The notes beneath the pieces are model-generated. The model saw only the letters and a program-made list of their open reading frames with translations. It was not told the origin of the DNA and ran no database searches. A program made the translations under genes and the position numbers. DNA of 15,829 bases, taken from Fimbriimonadaceae bacterium. GTDB lineage: Bacteria > Armatimonadota > Fimbriimonadia > Fimbriimonadales > Fimbriimonadaceae. Positions 1-6,711 of this stretch are shown here, one piece after another. Each line of letters starts with the position of its first letter. Position 1 is the stretch's first letter. The stretch covers positions 1-15,829 of the forward strand of contig JACMJO010000416.1 in assembly GCA_014380605.1 (NCBI GenBank), given 5' to 3'.

Positions 1-67
1 GAAATCCCAGGCGCAGAGGGTCAAGGAAATCCTTAACAAGTTGCCTGCCGATTCCGACCTTCGCTAA
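1..67 (+). CDS. Possible C-terminal tail of an unidentified gene (5' end outside window)
   Basis: In the frame starting at base 2, 21 sense codons end in TAA at 65-67 and read KSQAQRVKEILNKLPADSDL-R. This looks like a charged helical C-terminus. The stop overlaps the TAG of the minus-strand epimerase (64-66), and the same tail-to-tail overlap is seen at every other convergent junction in the window, which supports a real gene end. Another frame is also open here, the stretch is very short, and nothing in it identifies a family. No function is proposed. Confidence 0.35.
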   Translation, partial: KSQAQRVKEILNKLPADSDLR

Positions 68-1089
68 CACCGATAGAAATTGCGATACCACTCGACAAAC
101 TTGGGCAAGCCCACTTCAATTGGGGTTGTGGGCTGGTAACCCACTGCTTCATGTAGGGCGTCGATGGATGCGTAGGTTTCATGAACGTCGCCCGGCTGCA
201 TTGGAAGCAGGTTCAGTTCGGCCTTTTTCCCAATCGCCGACTCCAACACCGAGATGAAGTGGGTTAGCTCCACGCTTTGATGGTTCCCGATATTGTAGAT
301 TCGGTAGGGCGCGGAGCTGGACTGGGCGACGGGCGTCTCAGGCGACCAGTTCGGGTCTGGGGCGGGCGGGAGCTTCATGGCCTCGACCGTGCCACTTACG
401 ATGTCATCGATGTATGTAAAGTCCCGCCTCATTTGGCCGTTGTTGTAGACGTCGATGCGTTTGCCTTCGAGGATGGCTTTAGTGAACTTGAAGGTGGCCA
501 TATCCGGTCTGCCCCAGGGGCCATACACGGTGAAAAAGCGAAGGCCACTGGTGGGAAGGCCAAACAGGTGGCTGTAGGAATGGGCCAGGAGTTCATCGGC
601 CTTCTTTGTTGCCGCGTAGAGGCTGATCGGGTGGTCTACCGAGTCGTTTTCCGAGAACGGCACGGTGCGGTTCATTCCGTAGACGGAGCTCGAAGAGGCA
701 TAGACAAAGTGCTTGACCTTCGTCTGCCGCGCCCATTCCAGAAGGTTGGCGGTCCCGACGACGTTCGACTGAATATAGGTCGCCGGATTCTCGATCGAAT
801 AGCGGACTCCAGCCTGTGCGGCCAAATGGACGATGGCGTCAAACCGATGCTCTTCAAAAATCGGATCGAGTTCGGCCGGAACCGAAATGTCTACCTTCTC
901 GAAACTGAACTTAGGAAGGTCGCACAGCCCTCCTAACCTAGCCTCCTTAAGCGTGGCGTCGTAGTAGTCGTTCAGGTTGTCGAGGCCCAAAACTTCGTAG
1001 CCTTGGCTGGCTAGCTCGCGGGAAACATGGAAGCCGATAAAGCCCGCCGCACCAGTAACTAGAATCTTTGCCGGGGGTTCGATGAGCAT
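64..1089 (-). CDS. NAD-dependent epimerase, UDP-glucuronate 4-epimerase-like
   Basis: A 341-residue extended short-chain dehydrogenase/reductase, a normal length for UDP-sugar 4-epimerases. It probably interconverts UDP-glucuronate and UDP-galacturonate in the cytoplasm. The N-terminal Rossmann motif GAAGFIG is at residues 13-19, followed by DNLNDYYD near 37-44, which is typical of the CapI/LpsL group. The catalytic serine lies in ASSSSVYG (131-138) and the Tyr-Lys pair is Y158/K162 in YAATK. FFTVYGPWGRPDMA (185-198) is a strong signature of uronate epimerases rather than GalE. The supply of UDP-glucuronate by the ugd gene at 5416-6708 fits this substrate. It starts at the ATG at 1089, the only Met before the Rossmann fold, and is divergent from the RmlC-like gene across a 47-base gap. 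A related 4-epimerase acting on another UDP-sugar cannot be excluded. Confidence 0.85.
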   Translation of the reverse strand: MLIEPPAKILVTGAAGFIGFHVSRELASQGYEVLGLDNLNDYYDATLKEARLGGLCDLPKFSFEKVDISVPAELDPIFEEHRFDAIVHLAAQAGVRYSIENPATYIQSNVVGTANLLEWARQTKVKHFVYASSSSVYGMNRTVPFSENDSVDHPISLYAATKKADELLAHSYSHLFGLPTSGLRFFTVYGPWGRPDMATFKFTKAILEGKRIDVYNNGQMRRDFTYIDDIVSGTVEAMKLPPAPDPNWSPETPVAQSSSAPYRIYNIGNHQSVELTHFISVLESAIGKKAELNLLPMQPGDVHETYASIDALHEAVGYQPTTPIEVGLPKFVEWYRNFYRC

Positions 1090-1106
1090 AGCCTTAACGC
1101 TGGGCC

Positions 1107-1114
1107 AGTATACT
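1107..1114. promoter_or_regulatory. Palindromic AGTATACT, possible shared -10 of a divergent promoter
   Basis: The 47-base gap between the divergent epimerase and RmlC-like genes contains AGTATACT. Because it is palindromic it reads TATACT on both strands (1109-1114 on plus, 1112-1107 on minus), close to the sigma-70 -10 consensus. Transcripts would begin about 10 to 16 bases ahead of each start codon. No convincing -35 box is seen on either side. The call rests on the -10 match and position only. Confidence 0.3.
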
Positions 1115-1136
1115 TTCGGCGGTTTAGAGAGGGTGC

Positions 1137-1586
1137 ATGGCGTTTAAGGGTGTTGAGTTCAAATCGTTGAATCGGTTCGAGGATGCTCGCGGCTGGCTGG
1201 TCGAGCTGTATCGAGACGACGAACTGCCGGAAGGGTTCGATCCGGTCATGGGCTATTTCAGTTGCACCAAGCCCGGTATCTCCCGGGGCCCCCACGAACA
1301 CATCGATCAGACCGACGGCTTTATCTTTTTTGATGGGAGCTACGAACTCCACCTTTGGGAGAATCGTCCTGGGGAACCTGAGAACTATGAAGTGCTCCCA
1401 GTGGGAAGGGAAAATCCCGTCTTTGTCACAGTTCCTCCGGGCGTCGTTCACGCCTACAGGAACGTTGGGGACGCAGATGCGTTTGTCATTAATGTGCCAG
1501 ATCGATTGTATGCAGGGTGGGGCAAGAAGGAACCCGTTGACGAGATTCGTTATGAGAACGACGAGAACTCGAGGTTCAAGCTTTGA
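1137..1586 (+). CDS. RmlC-like cupin, dTDP-4-keto-6-deoxy-sugar epimerase family
   Basis: A 149-residue single-domain cupin, first gene of a dTDP-sugar operon. It resembles dTDP-4-dehydrorhamnose 3,5-epimerase: DARGWLVELYR (16-26) matches the family's D-x-RG-x-x-x-E-x-x-R start, and RGPHEH (50-55) supplies the expected catalytic histidine (H53). PPGVVHAY (100-107) is the second cupin motif. It is shorter than classical RmlC (about 180 residues). The block that normally reads QGKLV is replaced by TDGFIF, so the usual lysine is absent, and the C-terminal tyrosine region is reduced to DRLYAGW. It therefore probably epimerises a dTDP-4-keto sugar, but whether at C3, C5 or both is open. The ATG at 1137 follows a weak Shine-Dalgarno run GAGAGGG (1127-1133). 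Its stop TGA overlaps the TTG start of rmlB. Confidence 0.7.
   Translation: MAFKGVEFKSLNRFEDARGWLVELYRDDELPEGFDPVMGYFSCTKPGISRGPHEHIDQTDGFIFFDGSYELHLWENRPGEPENYEVLPVGRENPVFVTVPPGVVHAYRNVGDADAFVINVPDRLYAGWGKKEPVDEIRYENDENSRFKL
1571..1574 (+). promoter_or_regulatory. Ribosome binding site deciding a TTG start for rmlB
   Basis: GAGG lies 8 bases upstream of the TTG at 1583. RmlB has its Rossmann GGAGFIG immediately after this codon and no in-frame ATG or GTG could give a complete fold, so TTG is the only sensible start. Confidence 0.6.
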
Positions 1587-2608
1587 CGATCCTCATCACT
1601 GGTGGAGCCGGTTTCATCGGTTCTGCATTTGTTCGGCTTTGTAGATCGGCGACCGATTCGCGAATCGTCATTCTGGATGCCCTTACCTACGCTGGAAATC
1701 TTTCAACCCTGGAGACTGATCTGAAGGACTCCAGGGTCAAGTTCTTCCCCGGAAAAATCCAGGATGCGACGGTGGTTGAAGGAATCATTGCGGCCGAAGG
1801 CGTTACCCACATCGTTAATTTCGCCGCCGAGAGCCACAACGATCGGGCAATGTTGGAGGCGGGAAGCTTCATCCAGACCGACGTCTATGGCGTCTATATT
1901 CTCCTTGAAGCGTGCAGAAAGTTCAAGATCGAGCGATTGCTTCATGTCAGCACGGACGAGGTCTACGGCTCGATCGACGTGGGCGAATTTACGGAATCCA
2001 GCCCCATTGAGCCCAATACGCCTTACTCGGCTAGTAAAGCCGGAGGCGAGCTTCAGATTCGAGCAGCGGTGAAAGCCCACGGAATCCCCGCTGTGGTGAC
2101 CCGTGGAGGCAATACCTACGGGCCTTATCATTTCCCCGAGAAGCTAATTCCCTTCTTCATTTCGCGATTGATCGATGGTAAGAAGGTGCCCGTTTACGGA
2201 GATGGAACGCAAGTTCGCGAGTGGATCCATTGCGAAGACCATGCAGGCGGCATTCTCCACGCCTTGCAACATGGAAAGGTCGGCGAATCCTACAACGTGG
2301 GCGATCAGAATGAGCGAACGAACATGGAGGTTGTCAAGATCCTCCTTGAAGAGACCGGTCGTGACGAGTCGCACATAAAGACCATCCCAGACCCTCGGAG
2401 AGGGGCCCACGACAAGCGATACTCAATGACCACCGACAAGCTAGAGGCTCTCGGCTGGAAACCCAAGAAGCCGTTTGAGGAAAGCTTGCGAGATACGGTC
2501 CGCTGGTACAAGGACAACGAAGACTGGTGGCGACCCCTCGTCGCGACCGACGACTACAAGCGATTTATCAAGGCCTTCTATGGCCCGACTCTGGGAGAAG
2601 ACTTATGA
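1583..2608 (+). CDS. rmlB: dTDP-glucose 4,6-dehydratase
   Basis: A 341-residue extended SDR that converts dTDP-glucose to dTDP-4-keto-6-deoxyglucose, the second step of dTDP-rhamnose and other dTDP-6-deoxysugar pathways. The NAD motif GGAGFIG is at 7-13. The catalytic triad segment STDEVYG (123-129) gives T124, D125 and E126, and Y148/K152 sit in YSASK. NTYGPYHFPEKLIP and the C-terminal RRGAHDKRYSM region are typical of RmlB. AAESHNDRAM has Asn where most homologues have Val in ESHVDR, a mild departure. Translation begins at TTG 1583, overlapping the preceding stop as TTGA, and the gene ends in an ATGA overlap with rmlA. This points to tight translational coupling of the three genes. Confidence 0.93.
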   Translation: MTILITGGAGFIGSAFVRLCRSATDSRIVILDALTYAGNLSTLETDLKDSRVKFFPGKIQDATVVEGIIAAEGVTHIVNFAAESHNDRAMLEAGSFIQTDVYGVYILLEACRKFKIERLLHVSTDEVYGSIDVGEFTESSPIEPNTPYSASKAGGELQIRAAVKAHGIPAVVTRGGNTYGPYHFPEKLIPFFISRLIDGKKVPVYGDGTQVREWIHCEDHAGGILHALQHGKVGESYNVGDQNERTNMEVVKILLEETGRDESHIKTIPDPRRGAHDKRYSMTTDKLEALGWKPKKPFEESLRDTVRWYKDNEDWWRPLVATDDYKRFIKAFYGPTLGEDL

Positions 2609-3669
2609 AGGCATTGATCTTGGCGGGCGGCACCGGATCGCGCCTACGCCCGATCACCTATTCCATGGCCAAGCAGCTGGTTCCAGTCGCGAATAAGCCG
2701 GTCGTGGAATATGGAATCGAAGCGATCGCCGCGGCGGGCGTGAAGGAGTTCGGCATCATCGTCGGCGATACCGGACCTGCCGTTGAGAAGGCAGTCGGGG
2801 ATGGCAGTCGATGGGGGATCAAGATCACCTATATCCCGCAATCCGCACCGTTAGGCCTCGCCCACGCGGTTAGCACGGCTAGACCATTCTTGGGAGACGA
2901 CGACTTCGTGATGTACCTGGGCGACAACCTGATCAAGTCGAGCGTCGCCACTTTGGTTAAGGAGTTTGAGCAGTACCGTCCAGCCGCAACCATTCTCTTG
3001 ACCCCAGTGCCAAATCCCTCCGACTTCGGAGTGGCGGAGTTGGAGAACGATCGGGTTGTGAGGCTTCAGGAGAAGCCAAAGAACCCCCAATCAAACCTAG
3101 CTCTGGTCGGTGTTTACCTCTTCGACAAGCGAATCCACGATTCCATCGCGGTCCTCAAGCCCAGCGCACGGGGGGAGTATGAAATCACAGACGCCATTCA
3201 GGGTCTGATCGATAGCAAACTAGAAGTCCGATCCCACATTGTCGAGGGTTGGTGGAAAGATACGGGAACCGTCGATGCGATGCTTGAAGCCAATCGCTTG
3301 ATCCTGGAGGACTTGGAACCGGGCATGGAAGGCACTGCCGACGAGCATTCACGGATCGAAGGTCGCGTTTGGATCGGCAGAGGTACCGTCGTACAGAATA
3401 GCGTCATCCGCGGTCCGGCGGTAATTGGTGCGAATTGCCAGATCATTGACAGCTTCATCGGTCCTTTCACTGCACTTGCCGACAACACTCGGCTAACAAG
3501 CACCGAGATCGAAAACTCGATTGTGATGGATGACTGTGAACTGATCGATGCTCCGTCTAGGCTTGCAAACTGCCTCATTGGCCGAGGAGCCAGCATCAAG
3601 CATCAGAAAGGAATGCCAAAGACGATGCAATTGGTCTTGGGCGATTCTAGCAGTGTGGTCCTGCCTTAG
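2605..3669 (+). CDS. rmlA: Glucose-1-phosphate thymidylyltransferase, long form
   Basis: 354 residues. It makes dTDP-glucose from dTTP and glucose-1-phosphate, the entry step for the neighbouring RmlB. The nucleotidyltransferase signature GGTGSRLRPITYSMAK (8-23, K23) opens the protein, with the metal-binding D107 in YLGDN, EKP at 156-158 and WWKDTGT at 216-222. From about residue 240 there are left-handed beta-helix hexapeptides (for example VWIGRGTVVQNSVI, PAVIGANCQIIDSFI). This marks the long RmlA form of about 350 residues rather than the 290-residue RfbA form. The ATG at 2605 is preceded by GGGAGAAG and overlaps the rmlB stop as ATGA. The open frame extends back to 2527, but that part lies inside rmlB and is not used. 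Its stop overlaps the convergent epsI stop (3666-3669). Confidence 0.93.
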   Translation: MKALILAGGTGSRLRPITYSMAKQLVPVANKPVVEYGIEAIAAAGVKEFGIIVGDTGPAVEKAVGDGSRWGIKITYIPQSAPLGLAHAVSTARPFLGDDDFVMYLGDNLIKSSVATLVKEFEQYRPAATILLTPVPNPSDFGVAELENDRVVRLQEKPKNPQSNLALVGVYLFDKRIHDSIAVLKPSARGEYEITDAIQGLIDSKLEVRSHIVEGWWKDTGTVDAMLEANRLILEDLEPGMEGTADEHSRIEGRVWIGRGTVVQNSVIRGPAVIGANCQIIDSFIGPFTALADNTRLTSTEIENSIVMDDCELIDAPSRLANCLIGRGASIKHQKGMPKTMQLVLGDSSSVVLP

Positions 3670-4328
3670 AAGTAGTTGTTGCTCTTGGGTCCGGCTTCGT
3701 CCATAAACTGGCCGACAAACTCGATGATCTCTTCTTCCTTGGCCCCGTCATACTCCGGCATGAAGCGGTAGAACACAGCGTCCGTCTGGAAGTCGCCCAT
3801 TAAGGGTCCAAGCAACATCGCTGCGCCGAGGTTCGGGGTCGATGGATAGAAGCCCTTAGGGCCACGATAGAAGAACACTGATAGCGTTTTCTTGCCGCGA
3901 TTTTCGATCACAGCAAAGGTGGCTGGGATGGTCCCCCTCGTCTTGGTTGGAATCGAAATCACTCGATCCTCGATAAATGTCCAACCTTGAGCGCGAAAAC
4001 ACACATGTGGGTCGTGGAAATTCTCTTTGTCGTTCCCCGCGATAAGCACGACATCAAATTGGCGACCTGTATTGTAGTAGCGTCGGGAAACGATGCCGAA
4101 CGGGTTCAGCATTTCATAAGTCTGCTTGTCGGACTTGTAGGAGACTTGAGGGTCGTCGGGACTCTTGTGGAACTGATAGAGAATTCCCGGATCCTTAGTG
4201 TGGATTATGTCAGGGGTATGGTCTTTCATCCACTGCTCATTGACCACACTTTCGGCCTTACTTGGCAACGCAAGAAACACGACTCCGGCAACAGTAAAGA
4301 AACCAGCGAGCGCGACCACGCGCTTCAT
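3666..4328 (-). CDS. epsI: EpsI-like exosortase-associated protein (DUF3485 family)
   Basis: 220 residues from the ATG at 4328. EpsI-family proteins accompany exosortases in exopolysaccharide loci; their biochemical role is not settled. Residues 1-26 form a clear signal peptide or membrane anchor: basic MKR, a hydrophobic run, then PSKA. The mature part would thus be periplasmic. HDPHVC...GW (about 105-116) is the family's H-x-P-x-x-C...GW motif, with H105 and C110. The gene overlaps the exosortase stop as TAATG, with GGAAGGA at 4338-4332 as ribosome binding site. An upstream in-frame ATG at 4340 would add four residues (MEGL) but would lose this binding site. Exosortase and EpsI are fused in some other bacteria and are separate here. 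Confidence 0.8.
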   Translation of the reverse strand: MKRVVALAGFFTVAGVVFLALPSKAESVVNEQWMKDHTPDIIHTKDPGILYQFHKSPDDPQVSYKSDKQTYEMLNPFGIVSRRYYNTGRQFDVVLIAGNDKENFHDPHVCFRAQGWTFIEDRVISIPTKTRGTIPATFAVIENRGKKTLSVFFYRGPKGFYPSTPNLGAAMLLGPLMGDFQTDAVFYRFMPEYDGAKEEEIIEFVGQFMDEAGPKSNNYF

Positions 4329-5251
4329 TAATCCTTCCATCCAAGCAACCTCGCGAATTTGAATAAGATAAAGAAACAGACGATTAGAGTGATGTAGCCC
4401 GAGTAGTCATGGAACGTCATTCCGGCTTTATCTCCGTATGCGTCTCCGACTAATCCGATCAGTGCGATCCTGAGACCGTTGACAAAAAGGCAAAGGGGAA
4501 TGATCGCGACGAACATGAGAATGTTTGCCCACAGCCTCAATCCGCCGATAAGAACGAAGAAACAGGTAAATGCGGTGATGGCTAACACCAGCTTCAGCCC
4601 GCTACAAGGTACGCCAACATTGAGCCAGAAATCACCAACCAAGATGTCGGTGCTATTGGACATGTAGGGATTGCCAAAGAGCTTGAGGAGATAATACGCA
4701 GTCTTCGTGCTGTAAATTTGAAGCGGATTTGTATAGTTGTTGACAAATCCGCTCCAAATCGGAAGTGCGAATAGAAGATAGAGTGTTGGCGCTAAAACCC
4801 CAATGGCCCACTTCCGGCCCAGCGTAAACCAAACGCCAATCAAGATCGTAAGGATGAACGCGACGCTTAGGATCGACCTAAGCTCGGCCAACCGTGCCGC
4901 ATAGGCTATCCAGAGCAACGGTATCAGCAGGACAAGGGTCCAAGCCGCTGGCTTAATTGGCAATTCCCTTAGCCTTGGCCAAGATCGATAGACCAAGTAG
5001 CCACAGATAAAGGGCACTAAGAACCCGTGGGTGTAGTATCCGTCCGGGCCAGTCCACAGCCCGTAAAGGTGGGACAACAATGGCCAAAACACGACGGTGA
5101 TACCGGCGGCCAGAACCAAAACTGGTATGAAGTACGGCGAACGTATGATCGCATTTGCGACCTCACGCCAATCAATTTTTGTCGGCGGATTTGCCGGCGC
5201 CTGTGCTTCCACTGAAATCTGACCCATATCCGGGGCTTGTGGCTCCCCCAT
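4328..5251 (-). CDS. xrt: Exosortase (PEP-CTERM protein-sorting transpeptidase)
   Basis: 307 residues from the ATG at 5251: a polytopic inner-membrane protein with about eight hydrophobic segments. Exosortases are cysteine transpeptidase-like enzymes that recognise C-terminal PEP-CTERM-type sorting signals, and their genes typically sit in exopolysaccharide loci. All three proposed catalytic residues are visible: C216 in GVPCSGLKL, R261 in NGLR and H281 in HDYSG. The N-terminal YYTHGFLVP motif (about 72-80) matches the family's Y-x-HG signature. A TTG at 5287 in the same frame would add 12 residues. The ATG is preferred because AGGAG lies 11 bases upstream and because the earlier start would put a 20-bp perfect palindrome inside the gene. 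Co-transcribed with epsI. No PEP-CTERM substrate is encoded in the window. Confidence 0.88.
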   Translation of the reverse strand: MGEPQAPDMGQISVEAQAPANPPTKIDWREVANAIIRSPYFIPVLVLAAGITVVFWPLLSHLYGLWTGPDGYYTHGFLVPFICGYLVYRSWPRLRELPIKPAAWTLVLLIPLLWIAYAARLAELRSILSVAFILTILIGVWFTLGRKWAIGVLAPTLYLLFALPIWSGFVNNYTNPLQIYSTKTAYYLLKLFGNPYMSNSTDILVGDFWLNVGVPCSGLKLVLAITAFTCFFVLIGGLRLWANILMFVAIIPLCLFVNGLRIALIGLVGDAYGDKAGMTFHDYSGYITLIVCFFILFKFARLLGWKD

Positions 5252-5415
5252 AACAAACACTACTCCTGGTTGGAACGTTCCAACCAATCAACTTCAAGAA
5301 TGATACCAATCATCGGATCGGACACTGGTCCCGGCATGTTTACAAGACCTACGTTGGATCGCAGGTATGGCACAATCTTGGCTTGGAGTCCCGATGAGGG
5401 TCTTGCGTTTTTCAA
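5252..5415. promoter_or_regulatory. Divergent intergenic region between exosortase and ugd
   Basis: This 164-base gap is the longest non-coding stretch in the window and should hold promoters for both the exosortase-epsI pair and the ugd-wzm-wzt operon. It contains the palindrome 5267-5286. TATCAT can be read on the minus strand about 20 bases upstream of that palindrome, but no well-spaced -35/-10 pair stands out on either strand. On plus, GAGGG (5396-5400) is 15 bases from the ugd ATG, further than usual for a ribosome binding site. Confidence 0.5.
5267..5286. promoter_or_regulatory. 20-bp perfect palindrome, candidate operator
   Basis: TGGTTGGAACGTTCCAACCA is self-complementary over all 20 bases with no spacer. 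It lies 15 bases upstream of the exosortase ATG and touches its AGGAG ribosome binding site. This size and symmetry is what a dimeric repressor or activator would bind. Alternatively it could fold as an mRNA hairpin that hides the ribosome binding site. Which protein would bind it is unknown. Confidence 0.55.
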
Positions 5416-6708
5416 ATGAAGGTAGCAGTAATTGGAACAGGATATGTCGGGTTGGTCACAGGGGTCGTCCTGGCTCAACTCGGCAACGATGTCATTTGTG
5501 TCGATAAGGATGCTGAGAAGGTCGCCAAACTTCGGCAAGGCATTCCGCCGATCTATGAACCGGGCGTCGAAGAGATGCTGAAGCAGGGACTCAAGGATGG
5601 ATTCCTGAGAATTTCTGACTCCATTGCCGAAGCAACAGAAGCAAGCGAAGTAGTTTTCATCGCGGTGGGCACCCCTCCTTCTGAGAACGGGACACCCGAT
5701 TTGACCGCCGTCCGCGCCGTGGCCCACGAGATCGCGAAGAACATCTCGAAGTACACCGTGATCGTCAACAAGTCCACAGTTCCAGTCGGTTCAGGCGATA
5801 TGGTGGAAGAGATCATCCGATCGCACGGAGTCGATGATTCTCTGTTCAACGTGGTGAGCAACCCAGAGTTTCTTCGCGAAGGCTCGGCAATCCAAGACAC
5901 TCTTCACCCAGATCGAATCGTCATCGGATCCAAGAAACGGGAGGCCGCAGTGAAGCTGGTTGAACTGTATGCCACGCTACAGGCTCCGATGATCGTGACC
6001 GACCTAAACTCGGCGGAACTGATCAAGTACGGGGCGAACTCTTTCCTCGCCATGAAGATCAGCTTCATCAACGCCCTGAGCCGAGTCTGCGAGTTGTGTG
6101 GCGCGAACGTCGCAGATGTGGCGGCAGGAATCGGGAGCGATTCCAGAGTTGGCAATCAATTCCTAAACGCTGGACTCGGATGGGGTGGAAGCTGTTTCCC
6201 AAAGGATGTCCAAGGCATGGTTAAAGTTTCTGAAGACCTGGGATACGATTTTGGGCTTCTGCGAGAAGTCATCCAGATCAACGACGACCAGACGGTTCAC
6301 TTCCTGAATCGGATGGAGAAGCGGCTGGGAGGGTTTTCCGGCAAGAGGATCGCGCTTATGGGATTGGCGTTCAAGCCCAACACCGACGACATTCGAGACG
6401 CGAAGTCACTCGTGATGATGGATCGAATACTTTTGGATGGAGGCTCCGTCATCGCCTACGACCCAATCGCCGAAGCGAACGTTCGAGAGATCTATCCAAA
6501 CATCGACTTCGCGGAAAGCGTCTACGATCTGGGCGCGGGTGCGGATGCGATCGTTTTGGTTACCGAATGGAATGAGTTCCGTCAGCTCGACCTTGAGAGA
6601 CTTAGCCAAGGAATGAAGCAGAAGCTCCTTTTCGATGGCCGTCGAGTCTATGATCGGGCCAAGGCCGAGCGCGCTGGATTTGAGTACTTCACAGTCGGCT
6701 CGCACTAA
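5416..6708 (+). CDS. ugd: UDP-glucose 6-dehydrogenase
   Basis: 430 residues, the usual length for UDP-glucose/GDP-mannose dehydrogenases. It oxidises UDP-glucose twice with NAD to give UDP-glucuronate in the cytoplasm. The dinucleotide site GTGYVG is at 7-12 with the NAD-binding acid D30 in CVDKD. The central domain has ELIKYGAN (K204). The catalytic cysteine is C260 in GLGWGGSCFPKD. GLAFKPNTDDIRDAKS in the C-terminal domain is also diagnostic. The product can be used directly or converted to UDP-galacturonate by the epimerase at 64-1089. GDP-mannose dehydrogenase is less likely given that context. It is the first gene of an operon with wzm and wzt. The start codon has no ribosome binding site at normal distance; a short upstream frame (5300-5419) ends in ATGA at this start. 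Confidence 0.93.
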   Translation: MKVAVIGTGYVGLVTGVVLAQLGNDVICVDKDAEKVAKLRQGIPPIYEPGVEEMLKQGLKDGFLRISDSIAEATEASEVVFIAVGTPPSENGTPDLTAVRAVAHEIAKNISKYTVIVNKSTVPVGSGDMVEEIIRSHGVDDSLFNVVSNPEFLREGSAIQDTLHPDRIVIGSKKREAAVKLVELYATLQAPMIVTDLNSAELIKYGANSFLAMKISFINALSRVCELCGANVADVAAGIGSDSRVGNQFLNAGLGWGGSCFPKDVQGMVKVSEDLGYDFGLLREVIQINDDQTVHFLNRMEKRLGGFSGKRIALMGLAFKPNTDDIRDAKSLVMMDRILLDGGSVIAYDPIAEANVREIYPNIDFAESVYDLGAGADAIVLVTEWNEFRQLDLERLSQGMKQKLLFDGRRVYDRAKAERAGFEYFTVGSH

Positions 6709-6711
6709 TCG

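Noticed and set aside
277..936. 219-codon open frame on plus opposite the epimerase gene
   Set aside because: The minus-strand frame encodes a complete SDR with all motifs. The plus-strand translation has no recognisable domain and reads like the antisense shadow of biased codons.
1183..1644. 153-codon plus frame overlapping the RmlC-like and rmlB genes
   Set aside because: It spans the junction of two well-supported genes in another frame, and its composition is rich in Ser/Arg with no family signature.
2527..2604. N-terminal extension of rmlA back to 2527
   Set aside because: RmlA proteins begin directly with the MKALILAGG strand. The extension lies wholly inside rmlB, and GGGAGAAG supports the ATG at 2605.
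5252..5287. TTG start at 5287 for the exosortase
   Set aside because: It would place the 20-bp palindrome and the AGGAG site inside the coding sequence and adds 12 residues unlike known exosortase N-termini. The ATG at 5251 has the ribosome binding site.
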